The notes: generated from the sequence alone by a model not told the origin. A stretch of DNA of 64,000 bases from Pyrenochaeta sp. MPI-SDFR-AT-0127 (GCA_020747015.1 JAGTJM010000080.1:62001-126000); one strand, 5' to 3'; shown: positions 11,348 through 21,991, numbered from the stretch's first letter. A program made the numbers and translations.

Positions 11348-12235
11348 ATGACTACCGCAAGCTTTGTCCATATTGATACCGCTTCCTACGACGGCAAGCC
11401 CTGGTCCAAGGTTGACGGACCTGGCAACAACTTTGCTCAGAAGAGGCATGATCGGGTAGTCTCGAATATCCGAGGGCGGGAACATGAATTCAGTACAGAC
11501 AACTCTGGTTTCGCAGTGTATAAGTACCCAGCGAGCGAAAAGCTGTTCACAGATGAGGCTGCTGTAAGAGGAGGCTACTATACCGAAGTGGAGAACCTTC
11601 TCCGCGACAAACTGCAGGGCGTCAAGAAAGTAGTCATCTTTGACCATACCATCCGCCGAAGGATTAAAGACTCGCCACGCCAGCCGGTACAGCAAGTACA
11701 TGTGGACCAGACCCCTGGCGCGGCAGAGGCCCGTGTACGACGGCATCTGCCGAAGGAGGAAGCCGACGAGCTTGTCAAAGGCCGCTACCAAATCATCAAT
11801 GTCTGGCGCCCAATTGAGAATCCCGCGTCCGACCATCCTCTGGCGGTGATAGATTGGCGCAGCACGTCTCCAGAAGACTTTATTGCCACAGATCTCCTCT
11901 ACCCCAAGCGCGCAGACTCTGCTGATGTAGATGATCGCGGCAAGGAGAAGCTTCCTGATCCAAATAACTATACCTCAACGGACGGCTACGAAGTCAGAGG
12001 TGAGACTATGGCTGTGGCGCCAAGTGAGAGCCACAAATTCTACTATCAAAAGGATATGACGCCCGAGGAGGTTCTGTTGTTGAAGTGCTTTGATAGCTAT
12101 GGCGAGGGTATGCCAAATGGCAGGAAGGGTTTGGCGGTGAGGACACCGCATACTGCGTTCAGTGATCCGCAGACTCCTGCAGATGCTCCGGGAAGGCAAA
12201 GTATCGAAGTGAGGTGCTTGGTATTCTACGAGTAA
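11348..12235 (+). CDS. AsaB / GA4-desaturase-like oxidoreductase
   Basis: Intronless gene of 295 residues. It belongs to the fungal CmcJ/AsaB/GA4-desaturase family, whose members act on small molecules, often in secondary metabolism. Family marks visible here are VVIFDHTIRRR (about residues 95-105), VHVDQT (about 117-122, including a His-x-Asp pair of the kind that binds iron in related oxygenases), INVWRPI (about 150-156) and YYQKDMTPEEVLLLKCFDS near the C-terminus. Length is usual for the family. The start follows CAGA and agrees with homologous N-termini (FVHIDTASYDG). No synthase gene is nearby, so it looks like a stand-alone member; its substrate is unknown. Confidence 0.88.
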   Translation: MTTASFVHIDTASYDGKPWSKVDGPGNNFAQKRHDRVVSNIRGREHEFSTDNSGFAVYKYPASEKLFTDEAAVRGGYYTEVENLLRDKLQGVKKVVIFDHTIRRRIKDSPRQPVQQVHVDQTPGAAEARVRRHLPKEEADELVKGRYQIINVWRPIENPASDHPLAVIDWRSTSPEDFIATDLLYPKRADSADVDDRGKEKLPDPNNYTSTDGYEVRGETMAVAPSESHKFYYQKDMTPEEVLLLKCFDSYGEGMPNGRKGLAVRTPHTAFSDPQTPADAPGRQSIEVRCLVFYE

Positions 12236-12534
12236 AGGCAGGTGATATGCAATGGGGTATTCACAACCCAAGATACAATATTCAGCCGTATGATTAATTT
12301 TCGAAATAAAACTCCTTTCCTGACTTCAAATTTCTTGTCATGTGAAGTATGTATTGTTTTATTATGTGTTCATCGCCTTACCTTCACCTTCACTTCATGT
12401 ATATTACGTTCATTCCATAGTGTTCACCTCAGAAGCACCTAGTTATCAGGTGTACTGTAGCTATCTACGTCACCAAAGCCTCACCAGCCTCAAGGCACTA
12501 CCATATCGAGACTGACGCCACTTTGTAAACCGCT

Positions 12535-13515
12535 ATGGTAGATATCCTCATGGACAGCCTTGCCGGTATGACCGGCTATGTTACGCCATTGACACCACCA
12601 CCAACGCCCGGAAAGAGTGATGGGGGCACAAAGAGGAAGATTGCAAAAGTCAAGGGATTACACAAGCAGCAACGAGACGGGCACAATGTAACAAACAAGA
12701 AGAGAGTTGGTGACGCGGAACGCGAGGTGGAATTGCTCGAAAAGGAGCGAAAAAGAAGAACGCGGCAGCGGAAGAAAGCGTCGAAGAAGCGAAGGAAAGA
12801 GGAAAGGCTCCGAAAAGAGAAAGAAAGTATGGCCATTCCCATACCAGTGACGCCGTCACTTAGCAAGGTAGTAAAGACGGCACACTGCGACACCAGTATT
12901 ACTGCCCAACTAGCAAATTCAGCCTGGGAAGAGCAAAAAATGAACATCATAGCACCTCCACCTAGGACAGGAACGCAATCAACATCTCCATGGCGACATT
13001 CTCCAAATCGCCTACCAGCATACAACGACTTCTTCCCTACCAAGGTTAATGTAGACATTGAATCAGGAGCCCACAGCCCTCCTCGTATGAAGGAAAGAAG
13101 TCTCAAAAGTGAAGACTCGGCATTAGTCATCGGTAAAGCATTCGCCTTTATCCAGGCCATGCAGCAGGAACAGGTCCAACTCTGCATGCAGACTCAAGTG
13201 CTAGAAGGAGTTCTGGATAAACTGCGCAGTACAGCGTTTAAACTCGACGTGAAGCGAATCCAAATGCATGAGCAGTTAGTTTGTCTGATATCATCGCTAT
13301 GTCATGATTTGTTCATTGCAGAGTTTGCGTTTCGCGATGTGTTGGATGAAAACCGCGAGGAGGAGGCGTTTGACCTCAGAGAGTGCTTGGGGAAGTTGAA
13401 ATGCGATGTGGGTATGCTGGTTGAAGTGCATGATCAAGAGGTTGGGCGGGTTTACCAAGGTCTTGACGATGGGGCAGAATTGAGAAAGGTAATTGAGGGT
13501 GTGAGGCAGTGGTGA
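12535..13515 (+). CDS. Hypothetical protein with basic coiled segment
   Basis: Intronless frame of 326 residues. After a Thr/Pro-rich start (LTPPPTPGK) there is a strongly charged Lys/Arg/Glu helix at about residues 60-98 (KERKRRTRQRKKASKKRRK) that would serve as a nuclear signal and resembles the basic part of bZIP proteins, but no leucine heptads follow it directly. The C-terminal half (about 195-326) looks helical, with FAFIQAMQQEQVQLCMQ and acidic stretches. I do not recognise a named domain. The gene call rests on frame length, a sensible ATG and coherent amino-acid composition. Confidence 0.65.
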   Translation: MVDILMDSLAGMTGYVTPLTPPPTPGKSDGGTKRKIAKVKGLHKQQRDGHNVTNKKRVGDAEREVELLEKERKRRTRQRKKASKKRRKEERLRKEKESMAIPIPVTPSLSKVVKTAHCDTSITAQLANSAWEEQKMNIIAPPPRTGTQSTSPWRHSPNRLPAYNDFFPTKVNVDIESGAHSPPRMKERSLKSEDSALVIGKAFAFIQAMQQEQVQLCMQTQVLEGVLDKLRSTAFKLDVKRIQMHEQLVCLISSLCHDLFIAEFAFRDVLDENREEEAFDLRECLGKLKCDVGMLVEVHDQEVGRVYQGLDDGAELRKVIEGVRQW

Positions 13516-15441
13516 GGACGGAGATGGTTTCTAGTTTGGGTCTCTAGAATATATTGTGGAGCACATAGAAGGATGGCGCAAGCAAGCATATGTGGGGAAA
13601 GCGGGGTTGATCATGCGTTTGGAGTGGAAAGAGCCAAAATTCGGACAGTGAGAGGTTCACGGAATGTGAATCTGTAGATAGGAAAGTGGCGTAGTGCTAC
13701 TAATCACGACTACAAATCATCAAGTATCTTACGGCCATGATTGGGTTGCAGGCACTTTGACCAACGTATCGTTCATCGGCCACATATGCGGGAGGCGCGA
13801 TGGATTGTTACATCAGCGCGGTCGAAGCACTGTCATACACGTGGGCACTCGTTGAGGTAGGTGAAGGCATTGGTGTGGTTGAGACATTGGGGGCCGGATC
13901 CGCGGGACTGGGACAATGTTAATTACTTGCACAGGGGATTATACGAAGACGAAAAGCAGGAGGACGAGATGTAGTCCCCGTCTCACGGTAAGCAGCAAGA
14001 TCCTTGCCATGATAGATGTTCCACGTACCAGCAAGCCACCATGTTGCATCTTTTGGCCAGTTGGCTTGCTATAATGCACGTAGAGAAGGCACCAGGGATT
14101 GCACCTGCCTGAAGGATTTATCAGCCGCCGTTTGTAAATGAAAAATGCGATTGACCACTGGAAGTATCGATTAGTTGCCAGAGATTGGCAGCGGGTCATC
14201 GGCAGATGGGACAAGACTTGGATGCAGAGTAGCCTCTGCATATGACTGATGCTTAACACTTGGTTGTATGTGGATCTGCAGGTTGCAGGAGAGATCAAAA
14301 GATGGCCAGAAACGTGGCTAGCGAGAAGAAGGAATGTGTGCCTGGAGAGACTTTGGGCAGGACGAGAATGGAAGGGGAAAATTCGGTTGTGCACTGCGGG
14401 GCCCCTCTGGTACTCGGAGGATAAGATCAGATTGCATACGCGATATACCGACAGGAGCGGCCCTGGAAGCGAGACACGAATAGCCTTGGTTGGTAATATG
14501 CGCACAGTGAGCGGTCGCAACTATGCCTGGCAAGTTTTTTCGAGGCCAGGGATGGAGGGTATAGACAGTGGCGACATTAGGTTGGCTCCCAACACGAGCA
14601 TGATGAACAGACTGGTGGTCAGACCGAGAAAGGTAAATGACGATGGGCTGGCCAGAGAAGGAGCGGTGCAAAAGCTCCGGTGTGAGATGCAGCTCCGAGG
14701 AGGCGGTGATACGATCGGGGTTGGAAGGTGCAGATGAGGCGACACAGAGAGCCAATGGCAGGGGGAAGGGCATAGCCGGTGTTGCCGGGGAGGTGAGCTG
14801 AAAATGGCGAAGCAGAGAGTTTGGAATGGGCCTTGGGGTCATATGAGCCATGGTCGGGTGAGACGCGTAGTGTGGGGGTGTGCGTATGTGCGTAGGTGTG
14901 TGTGTGAGTGTGAGAAGACGGTACTCTGAGGTGTTTTGTTGGATGCAACCACGGGCACGTCTTCGAGGGGCCGGTCGACATGGGCGTGTCAGCTCCAACA
15001 TGATGGCGGCTCCAGAGGCCTGGGAGGTCTCTCGTCAGTCGCTAGCACGGATGCAACATTTGCTGCAGCGTCCACCAGTTCATGCCAACGGCGGGGCATG
15101 ACATTGTGGGGGTGCAGGTTTACGTTTGCCAATGTCTACGACGACGACGCTGAGGGACATGGACGACGGTCGTCTATCGAGCTGACCACCATGGCCGCCA
15201 CCATTGCGGATTAAGCGATGATCCAAGTTGGACCCTGCCAGCAGCTGGCCGTGGCTCCCAGGCATTGCAAGGCCTCATTTGGGACGATGAGCAGCCGATC
15301 TCGGGGTTCGCTGCCGGACTGGACACAGGGCGGAGAGGGTTGGTGACGCGAAGTGGCCGAGCGGTTAGGAGCTGGGCTAGGGAGACGCTCCTCGGCATGG
15401 TCCCCGAGCGCTGATGCCCCAACAAGCGTAGCGTCGCTGGC
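13516..15441. other. Gene-poor GC-rich region left of transposon
   Basis: Long frames overlap on both strands (up to about 227 codons on the minus strand at 14318-15001), but they are rich in Pro, His, Arg and Ser, lack any recognisable motif and mirror each other, which is typical of non-coding GC-rich DNA. A GT-rich low-complexity tract lies at 14870-14914. I see no supportable gene. Confidence 0.4.
14870..14914. repeat. GT-rich low-complexity tract
   Basis: Imperfect (GT)n run with G-rich start, in non-coding sequence. Confidence 0.6.
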
Positions 15442-15443
15442 TA

Positions 15444-15540
15444 CTCGGCCCCAATGGCTGATTCTCAGTTTCTCTTCGAGAAAGGCCGTGCGGAGCACGG
15501 CCCTACTAGCTCAATGATCGCACACGCTCAATGATCCAAA
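15444..15540. repeat. Left terminal inverted repeat
   Basis: 97 bp, identical to the reverse complement of 17989-18085. It contains a perfect 8-bp hairpin with 3-base loop (GGCCGTGC-GGA-GCACGGCC, about 15484-15502) and two copies of GCTCAATGATC spaced by a few bases near the inner end, a plausible transposase-binding pair. Confidence 0.95.
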
Positions 15541-15603
15541 TGTCATAAAATGCCTTTTGTATAGTAATTTGTATGGTAATTACATCGTAAAACACTTGAT
15601 TTA

Positions 15604-17934
15604 TCACTCACAGCCCCATTCTAGCTGTTCTGGCGAGATACAGTCATAAAAGTCAACAATAGGAGATGAGTAGCCCTCGTCGTCGCTGCCAATAGGGCTA
15701 TTTTCGAGCTGCGTCTCAGGGACATGAAAATGACTATCCTGTACTTGTATTATTGCTTGTTTTCCTTCAGGGAAGGATGGCAGCGTAGGTGCGTCTCCTT
15801 TCCTTTGCAGGTGCCGCGTATAAGGATCCATGCCGCCACAGTTGACATATGCGACTTCAAGTGCTGAAATCGAGCTCTCCATGATAGAACGCCTTGCCAT
15901 AAACTTGCCTCTCTCCTCTAATATTTGTATGGAGTTCTCATACAAATTCTGGAATCGCGCGGCCAGCGCTAGGTCGTTGACTCTGTACTCCCAACGCGTT
16001 AGTTCATCTGCCAAAGTTTTGATGACTGGGCCGTCAAATATAGTCATATAAGACCTGCTGCGCGTGACAAGTAGGCCCTCACGGTGACGCCTAATTGACT
16101 TTTTGCCCCAATTACGTACGTTTGATAGTATTTTCTTCCAAGTATTGAATCGTTTGACGAGCGCCTTTTGGTGGCGCGCGGCGACGGCGGCTTCTTGTTT
16201 GGCGGCCTCGTTGACGACCCTCTCCGCAGCCATCCTACGGCAGTCTCCAGCGTAAACAGGACCTCCGCCAACGTCAACTACACGTTGGTTACGCCTACGA
16301 CGCTCAGCGCGAGCGTGCTCTGCAGCCTTTGTTTGGTGGAGAGCTTGCTCCAGCCTTGCTGCGTTGCGGGCCATTGCCGAGCTGCCTTTGAGCGTTGAAA
16401 TCACGTCCTCCGCTTGCTCGCGCGGCAGCCACTTTCTCAGTGTATACGCAACAGCTTTCTCTTGTAAATTAAGTGTACGTATCGTCTTCGGCGTACTCCA
16501 CCCTATATCGCCAGGCAATCGGCGGGGCCGAGGTGTTTCAAAAGGCTGAGAGAGCTCCGTAAACAAAGGCGTACCTATGGCGCCTAGTAGCTGGCGGAGT
16601 AGTCGACTGTGCGTAGGAGGAGAGAGGCCCCTAAGTACTGCAGAGACGCCGTCGTCCTCCTCCTCATCAGACGACTGCCAAGTAGGAGTTAAGGGCTCCT
16701 GTACGCAGTCAACGGCTGCTATTACCTCCTGAGCAGCGTGGGTAGCCTCCTGGGCTCTCAGAGGCTTGATTACCTGCTCAGGGCAGAAGGGTGAGAGGCC
16801 TGTTTTGCGCCAGCCTCCCTTTACTGTACGCGGCGTAAACGCCTGCCCTCTGATTTGTGAGAGAGTTGCTAAGAAATCTGAGCGTCTGATTTCAGTTGCG
16901 CCTGTACGAGAGGCCCAGTCAAGCGTCCGAGCGTGATACCACTTTAGAGGCTGAAAACAGCCTACGTCAAGTGGCTGGAGGAGATGAGTAGTGTGCGGAG
17001 GGAGGGCAAAAAGCTGTATACGATTACTCTCCGCGTACTTTGCAAACTCAGACGTGAGATGAGATCCATGGCCGTCAATGAGGAGGAGTCTCCACGCGCC
17101 CTGGGCGCTCTCCGCAGTCATCTTGTCAAAGTGTTTCATCCAGTCCATGGCTGTAAAGTCGTTGGCGTAGCCACTATCGGTGATATTTATAAGGTAATCG
17201 TCAGGTAAATCGACCGCCCATTGCTCTAGTATTGACTTTGCCTTAATGATAAGCATGGGTGCGATAACTCGGCCATCTGCGGAGCAGCACTCCATTATAG
17301 AAATGAGCTCTCGATTCGTCGCGGTAGGTATAAGGACTTGACGCCCGTGTTTTGTATATACGTAACAGTCCTTTGAAATACCTATACGGATCCCGGTCTC
17401 ATCCATATTATACTTGTTTGCGTCGGAGATGGCGAGGCGTTGCTCGTATGCCTGCAACTTCTCGAACCACGCCTGAAGGCCGTCTGGAGACTGCGCTAAC
17501 TTTCGAGCTAGGTCAATTGGCTTTGCCTTTGTCTTATAGTATTTTGTATGAGAATTAAGCCAGCGAGATGCCCAGTTGACGCCTACGCGCGGCGGGTCGT
17601 CATCACCTTCATGAACTTCGGCCAACAGCGCGTCGGCATGCTGCCGGACGAGCTCCTTTGTGATACCAAATCCGACGTCGTCAATTGCGTCACAGAATCG
17701 TTCAAGGGCAATATCTTGTTCATCTGATAGTTTTTTATTGGCGGCAGGGCGAGTTGACTTGTTGTTGAGGCCGCGAAGAGCGCGCGTGACGCGCTGCCGG
17801 AGATGGCTGATGTTGCGATCTCGACAGTATGCAGTGACGTTGGGCCGCGCAACTGTACGCAGCTCCACAAGGGCTTTTTCAACGATCTCAGTGTCGCGAA
17901 TGTATTGTGAGACCTCCCTCGTGACTTTAGGCAT
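15604..17934 (-). CDS. DDE transposase of Fot1/pogo-like element
   Basis: Single exon of 776 residues filling the element. The order is an N-terminal helix-turn-helix (about residues 15-60, including AYCRDRNISHLRQRV), a CENP-B-type helix-turn-helix (about 70-145, ending GVNWASRWLNSHTKYY) and a DDE_1 superfamily endonuclease domain (about 170-395). The catalytic acidic residues are visible as D178 (YNMDETGI), D287 (LLIDGHGSH) and D323 (LLQPLDVGCFQPLK), giving a DD35D spacing. The C-terminal 350 residues are charged and helical, as in other long fungal pogo-like transposases. No stop or frameshift is present, so the protein could be functional. It binds the terminal repeats and catalyses cut-and-paste transposition. 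Confidence 0.95.
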   Translation of the reverse strand: MPKVTREVSQYIRDTEIVEKALVELRTVARPNVTAYCRDRNISHLRQRVTRALRGLNNKSTRPAANKKLSDEQDIALERFCDAIDDVGFGITKELVRQHADALLAEVHEGDDDPPRVGVNWASRWLNSHTKYYKTKAKPIDLARKLAQSPDGLQAWFEKLQAYEQRLAISDANKYNMDETGIRIGISKDCYVYTKHGRQVLIPTATNRELISIMECCSADGRVIAPMLIIKAKSILEQWAVDLPDDYLINITDSGYANDFTAMDWMKHFDKMTAESAQGAWRLLLIDGHGSHLTSEFAKYAESNRIQLFALPPHTTHLLQPLDVGCFQPLKWYHARTLDWASRTGATEIRRSDFLATLSQIRGQAFTPRTVKGGWRKTGLSPFCPEQVIKPLRAQEATHAAQEVIAAVDCVQEPLTPTWQSSDEEEDDGVSAVLRGLSPPTHSRLLRQLLGAIGTPLFTELSQPFETPRPRRLPGDIGWSTPKTIRTLNLQEKAVAYTLRKWLPREQAEDVISTLKGSSAMARNAARLEQALHQTKAAEHARAERRRRNQRVVDVGGGPVYAGDCRRMAAERVVNEAAKQEAAVAARHQKALVKRFNTWKKILSNVRNWGKKSIRRHREGLLVTRSRSYMTIFDGPVIKTLADELTRWEYRVNDLALAARFQNLYENSIQILEERGKFMARRSIMESSISALEVAYVNCGGMDPYTRHLQRKGDAPTLPSFPEGKQAIIQVQDSHFHVPETQLENSPIGSDDEGYSSPIVDFYDCISPEQLEWGCE

Positions 17935-17988
17935 TTTATTTCGTGTAAGTTGGGCGTGTTTTGATGGCAGTGGGTTGGTAGGCAGTAT

Positions 17989-18085
17989 TTTGGATCATTG
18001 AGCGTGTGCGATCATTGAGCTAGTAGGGCCGTGCTCCGCACGGCCTTTCTCGAAGAGAAACTGAGAATCAGCCATTGGGGCCGAG
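17989..18085. repeat. Right terminal inverted repeat
   Basis: Inverted copy of 15444-15540 with no mismatch. It carries the same hairpin (about 18027-18045) and the same duplicated GATCATTGAGC motif on this strand. Confidence 0.95.
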
Positions 18086-18087
18086 TA

Positions 18088-19168
18088 CATGGTGCGATTG
18101 TTTTTGGTGGTCTGCCGGCTCCCAGCTACCAGAAGAAGCCTGGAAGCCCGCCCACGCACCTGCGTCCAGCGAACAAGCTCCAGTCCCTCTCTATTGCCAT
18201 CGGCCCGACGCTGAGCAGCAGAGCATTCGGCCCGTTGGCTGACAGTCGACCCTGGGCCCCGAGTTCTGGAGGGCAGCACGTCGTTACCGACAGTCTGGGT
18301 CGTGTCTTGGACTCATGCACCGAGGTCAGCGCAGCGACCTGACGCTCTGGTTCTGCGACAACGAGGGCGCTGACCGACATGCGCGGCGTCCAACAGAATC
18401 TGCACCTGATGGGCCCGTGATTGGCGTGCCTTTGGCTCTGGAGGGCGGCCCTGGCGGCTGCTGGTGCACATGTTCGCGACTGTTTTGGGCTGCACCTCCA
18501 TGAGGGCCATGGGCGGGCGGCCAAGCCCTACAGCCCCGGCGGCCTCTTCCACTGCTGATCAAGAATAGCCTCGATTTGCACATTGCCATGATACGCTGTC
18601 TGGGGCGGCCACAGAGGTTTAACCGCTCGACCCACGTCCATCGCGAGCCAGCAGGGCCGCCAGAAGGCGAATCGCCCGTGCATGGCCGCATACCTTCATT
18701 GGCCGGGGATGCAGTAGTGCAGGCCGAAGGCTGGGATAGGCAAGCCAGAGCAGACACCCTTGGCAATTCCATTCGATCCGTGACAAGCAAAATCTCGGTC
18801 CTTCCCACCAGAGCAAACTGAAATGTCTTCCATTGTCCCCTGAAGCAAAAGCTGTGAGCGAGCTTGCTGCAACACTATCACGACTAACGGCCGATTCCAC
18901 CACGACTGCACGGCCGAACAATCCCCCCCATCCTCCCTCTGGGCCCCCCTCCCCCTCCCACCCTCGTCCAAACGCCTTCCTGCACTACCCAGCCGAAGCT
19001 CCACAAGCCGAGCGCTGCATAACCACCCCTCCCCTCCCTCACGACCAGCAGCCTTGCCCACGAACTGCGTCCCAGCTACTGCTGCTGCTGCTGCTGCTGC
19101 TGCCGCCGCCGCATCCTCAACAACACTCCCTGCGACCACGCCGCCCATCTGGCCCTGGGCCCTCCCCA
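18088..19168. other. GC-rich region between transposon and next gene
   Basis: Overlapping frames on both strands without motifs. The last 330 bases are open in frame with the downstream gene but lack an ATG before 19169, so they are read as its 5' leader and promoter. Confidence 0.4.
19079..19112 (+). repeat. CTG/CCG trinucleotide repeat
   Basis: Eight CTG triplets are followed by CCG triplets, about 60-90 bases before the chosen ATG at 19169. Read in frame it would give a poly-Leu run, but no ATG precedes it, so it is more likely part of the 5' leader. Confidence 0.7.
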
Positions 19169-19975
19169 ATGGCCGCACTGAAGAGAGATGCAGCAACCCG
19201 CGACGCGAAACCTGGGGATGCCCTCTCGTCTCCCCTCGCTCGGGTGATGCGCGAGTTCGAGGAGCTTGTCAAAAGCTTCGAGACAGGACTGCGCCGCTCG
19301 CTTGAGGATGCGCCCGCCGCTCATTCACCACACTACGCGACCCCACCAAGAGACGACATTCGCCGCGAAGCCTGTCGCCTGGCCATCTCCGACCTGAGCA
19401 CCAGGTATACGCGCAAGCACATTCACCGCTCACTCCACCAGGCTGAGGCCGAGGGGAAGCGCCTCGAGGAGCAATTGCACAACCTGTCTCTGCACGACTG
19501 CGACCAAGACGACGACGACCTGCGCGGCTTGCACAATGGCCACTTCCGCCTCTACTCGACCGAGCTGTTCGACATGCTGGGCCAGCCCACCGACCTGCGC
19601 TTCGGCACCCTGCGTTTCCACAAGCATCGCTCAGCCGACCATGCCGAAGGCCTCGCACCCAGGGTCACGCTTGAACTTGCCCTCAACAGCTCCTTCTACG
19701 TCGCCGACTCTTTAGAGACGCTGCCCTACCACTCCTTCCGACTACCCACCGCGCCGTCATTACAGAACCGAGGCATCTTGAGCAGGAGATCGCAGGATAA
19801 TGGTGCCTTCCCTACCTTCGATTCGTGGTTGCTCTTCACATTCCTCGGCAATGGATGCATAAAGCTTGAGGTTCCCATTGAAATGTGCGCAGACGTCTAC
19901 GGCGGCAGGTTTAGAGGGCGTGAGGATGAAGAGGTGCTCTTCTGGGGCTTCTTCGTCGACGACGATGTTGAATAG
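19169..19975 (+). CDS. Hypothetical protein
   Basis: Intronless gene of 268 residues starting MAALKRDAATRD (context CCCCAATGG). The frame is open further upstream but only with non-ATG starts and low-complexity sequence. The N-terminal half is helical and charged (REFEELVKSFETGLRRSLED; HQAEAEGKRLEEQLHNLSL), followed by acidic DQDDDDLRG. The C-terminal half has mixed strand-like sequence (GTLRFHKH; LELALNSSFYVADSLETLPY; LEVPIEMCADVYGGRF) and an acidic end. It is coherent and protein-like but not assignable to a named family. Confidence 0.65.
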   Translation: MAALKRDAATRDAKPGDALSSPLARVMREFEELVKSFETGLRRSLEDAPAAHSPHYATPPRDDIRREACRLAISDLSTRYTRKHIHRSLHQAEAEGKRLEEQLHNLSLHDCDQDDDDLRGLHNGHFRLYSTELFDMLGQPTDLRFGTLRFHKHRSADHAEGLAPRVTLELALNSSFYVADSLETLPYHSFRLPTAPSLQNRGILSRRSQDNGAFPTFDSWLLFTFLGNGCIKLEVPIEMCADVYGGRFRGREDEEVLFWGFFVDDDVE

Positions 19976-20508
19976 TACTGCATTGGTCGTTTGCTTGCAC
20001 TGGAGTTAGGACACAGAAGCTAGACTGGGCTTTGGCTTTGGAGTTGGGCGCAACAGCACAGGCCAGCTCGGCCACCGACACGAGTGCTTTGGACATGCAT
20101 TCATGACTTACGAATTTCCTTACTCGTCACCTTCGTCTGCCCCATTGTGGGGCCACACCGTTACATTTTTGGACCGACCTTCCTTCACATCTATACCTTC
20201 TTCCTGTACACTTGGGCGGCATCTCTGCATAGCATATTTATGAATTTCTCAAAAGGTGGAAAACAGAGCTAGATGGTAGATGGGCAATCATCGATACGCG
20301 AGACACAGCATCCGAGGAGGTGGTAGCGCCCGTGACGCAGATAATGGTAGAAACAAGAGAACGAATTAGATCCAATGGGGAAAAGTTCTACCGAAGTTTT
20401 GCCAACCTCAAACATTCTTCTCGTTCCCAAACCTCGCATTTGACTTTTGTGAAAGTTGCACTCTTAACCCTCTCAACACAACCACTTTCCCCCCTGCATA
20501 AAATATTC
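19976..20508. other. Intergenic, promoter of next gene
   Basis: Contains the 3' flank of the preceding gene and about 230 bases of leader or promoter with CT-rich stretches (20461-20495). No gene seen. Confidence 0.35.
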
Positions 20509-21284
20509 ATGGCTCCCGCATTAACAACATCCGCGCCAGACCCGGCGGCACCGCTAAGTGCGATAAACACAGGCTTCAGGCTAGGCGACGGACATGCGAG
20601 TGACACCGATAGCGACCAATCAGCTGCAAGCGAGCGGAGCATTTCACCACAGCGCAAAGGCTTGCCAAAATCGCGCAAGAGAAAGGAACGAAAGGAATTC
20701 GGAGCACTAGCGCACGATTTGAGCGACATTATGGGCGCTGCGTTTACTGGGCCAGCCGCTGCTGGCAATGCTACTGGTATGTAGAGATCTCATAGACCAT
20801 CACTGAAGGTTTATGTACTTTACTTGGGGACGCTAATAGAAATGTTCAGCAAATACGACGCAAGCAGATGGCGACCAAGAAATGCTTCTCGAAGGCAACC
20901 AAGTGGGCAAGAAGATGAGTGAGTTCTTCCCTTCCTTCAAATACAGAGCTCCCGCTAATCCATGTAGACAAACGAACGCGCCAGAATCTAGAAAGAATGG
21001 AAGCACGCCGCCTCAAGCGTGATCAAGCCGACATGGCAGCTGCACAACGCAGTGGCCTAACTTTAGAGGCATACCGCGCGCAAATAGATCCACCCAATGC
21101 TAAGCTTGAAGGGGCTAAGCAGGGGAAAGCGCTGCGCAATTTCAATGCAGCAGAGCGAAGAAGCTTGACGGCTAATCAGTCCAAAGATGTGAAGAAAAGC
21201 CGGACGGAGGGGCGAAGAGCGCGGAAGAAGGAGAGGAGGCAGAAGAGCAAGGCTGAAGAGAGTGAGAGGATGGATGTAGATTGA
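20509..21284 (+). CDS. Hypothetical basic nuclear-type protein
   Basis: Three exons, 20509-20776, 20850-20918 and 20968-21284, encode 217 residues. Intron 1 is GTATGT...GTTCAG and intron 2 is GTGAGT...ATGTAG; both joins keep phase, and each unspliced frame hits a stop quickly. The N-terminal part is disordered and Ser/Asp-rich (DTDSDQSAASERSIS) with a basic patch KSRKRKERK. The C-terminal part is strongly basic and helical (KRTRQNLERMEARRLKRDQ; KKSRTEGRRARKKERRQKS) and ends in MDVD. It resembles small nucleolar or ribosome-biogenesis proteins in composition, but that is only inference; no named domain is seen. Confidence 0.7.
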
Positions 21285-21991
21285 GGGGTGAATAGCCCAA
21301 TGATGACCTCGACGATCCGACGATAACCTTGATATACTACAGGTTCAATTACATATTCCATGTCACTACAATCACGGGCCTGGCTCTTGCCAAAGCTGTG
21401 TCTTCATACATGTGGTGTGATTTCTACGCTTCAATAATTCCAACACATTTAATCAGCAAATGCAACTACAATGGCAGTAATGGCTCGAGGCATACATACA
21501 TATATCAGCATCTGGAAGTATTCCGAGATGGTTATGCACAGTCATCTTCAGACTGCCAAACTTGCCGAAATCGTTTAGAAGGCAAACATTCCTTTCCTTC
21601 CAGTCCAAGGTCACGAAAGGGCTAGTCACACGCCGAGACGAGGTCTCGACTAATATGTCAGTGTTCTGCAGCCCGGTATGCGGAAGGTACAATATGGGGA
21701 AACGCTCAGCACCTACATGCATACTTCCTAATTAGGAAGTCGAATAGCGTGTCAGAGCCAGCCTCAGGTGTCGCACACCGATCGCTTTGAGCATACAGCA
21801 GTACGACGCGCAAACGGTTCCTTCTCTTCCCATGCAGCGTGACAAATGACAATCAGGGAGTTTGTCCTGCATGCAGGTAACCACTGGCCAAGACGCTAAT
21901 GCATCACTGCGCTTCCCTCACTCCACTTGATCCCCCTCGCTCGCTATTCCTGTAGCCCCTCAATTCGCGTCACTTCACCTCAAGGCTGAGT
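21285..21991. other. Intergenic, no gene seen
   Basis: Short frames only. CT-rich sequence just before 21992 fits a promoter. Confidence 0.4.

Larger units (their letters stand above)
15444..18085 (-). mobile_element. Complete Fot1/pogo-like Tc1-mariner transposon
   Basis: A 2642-bp element has perfectly matching 97-bp terminal inverted repeats starting CTCGGCCCCAATGG, flanked on both sides by TA (15442-15443 and 18086-18087), the standard target-site duplication of the Tc1/mariner superfamily. It encloses one long uninterrupted transposase frame on the minus strand. Identical repeats and an intact frame point to a recent insertion with little decay. It sits in gene-poor GC-rich DNA, and no gene can be shown to be broken by it. 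Confidence 0.93.

Noticed and set aside
14318..15001. 227-codon minus-strand frame (and overlapping plus frame 14249-14737)
   Set aside because: Long frames on both strands of GC-rich DNA, no motif, low-complexity composition; not supportable as a gene.
18126..18808. Overlapping minus frames right of the transposon
   Set aside because: Arg/Pro/Ala-rich in several frames at once, a GC-content effect.
18833..19168. N-terminal extension of the 19.2-kb hypothetical protein
   Set aside because: No ATG in this stretch; the sequence includes the CTG repeat and Pro-rich low complexity.
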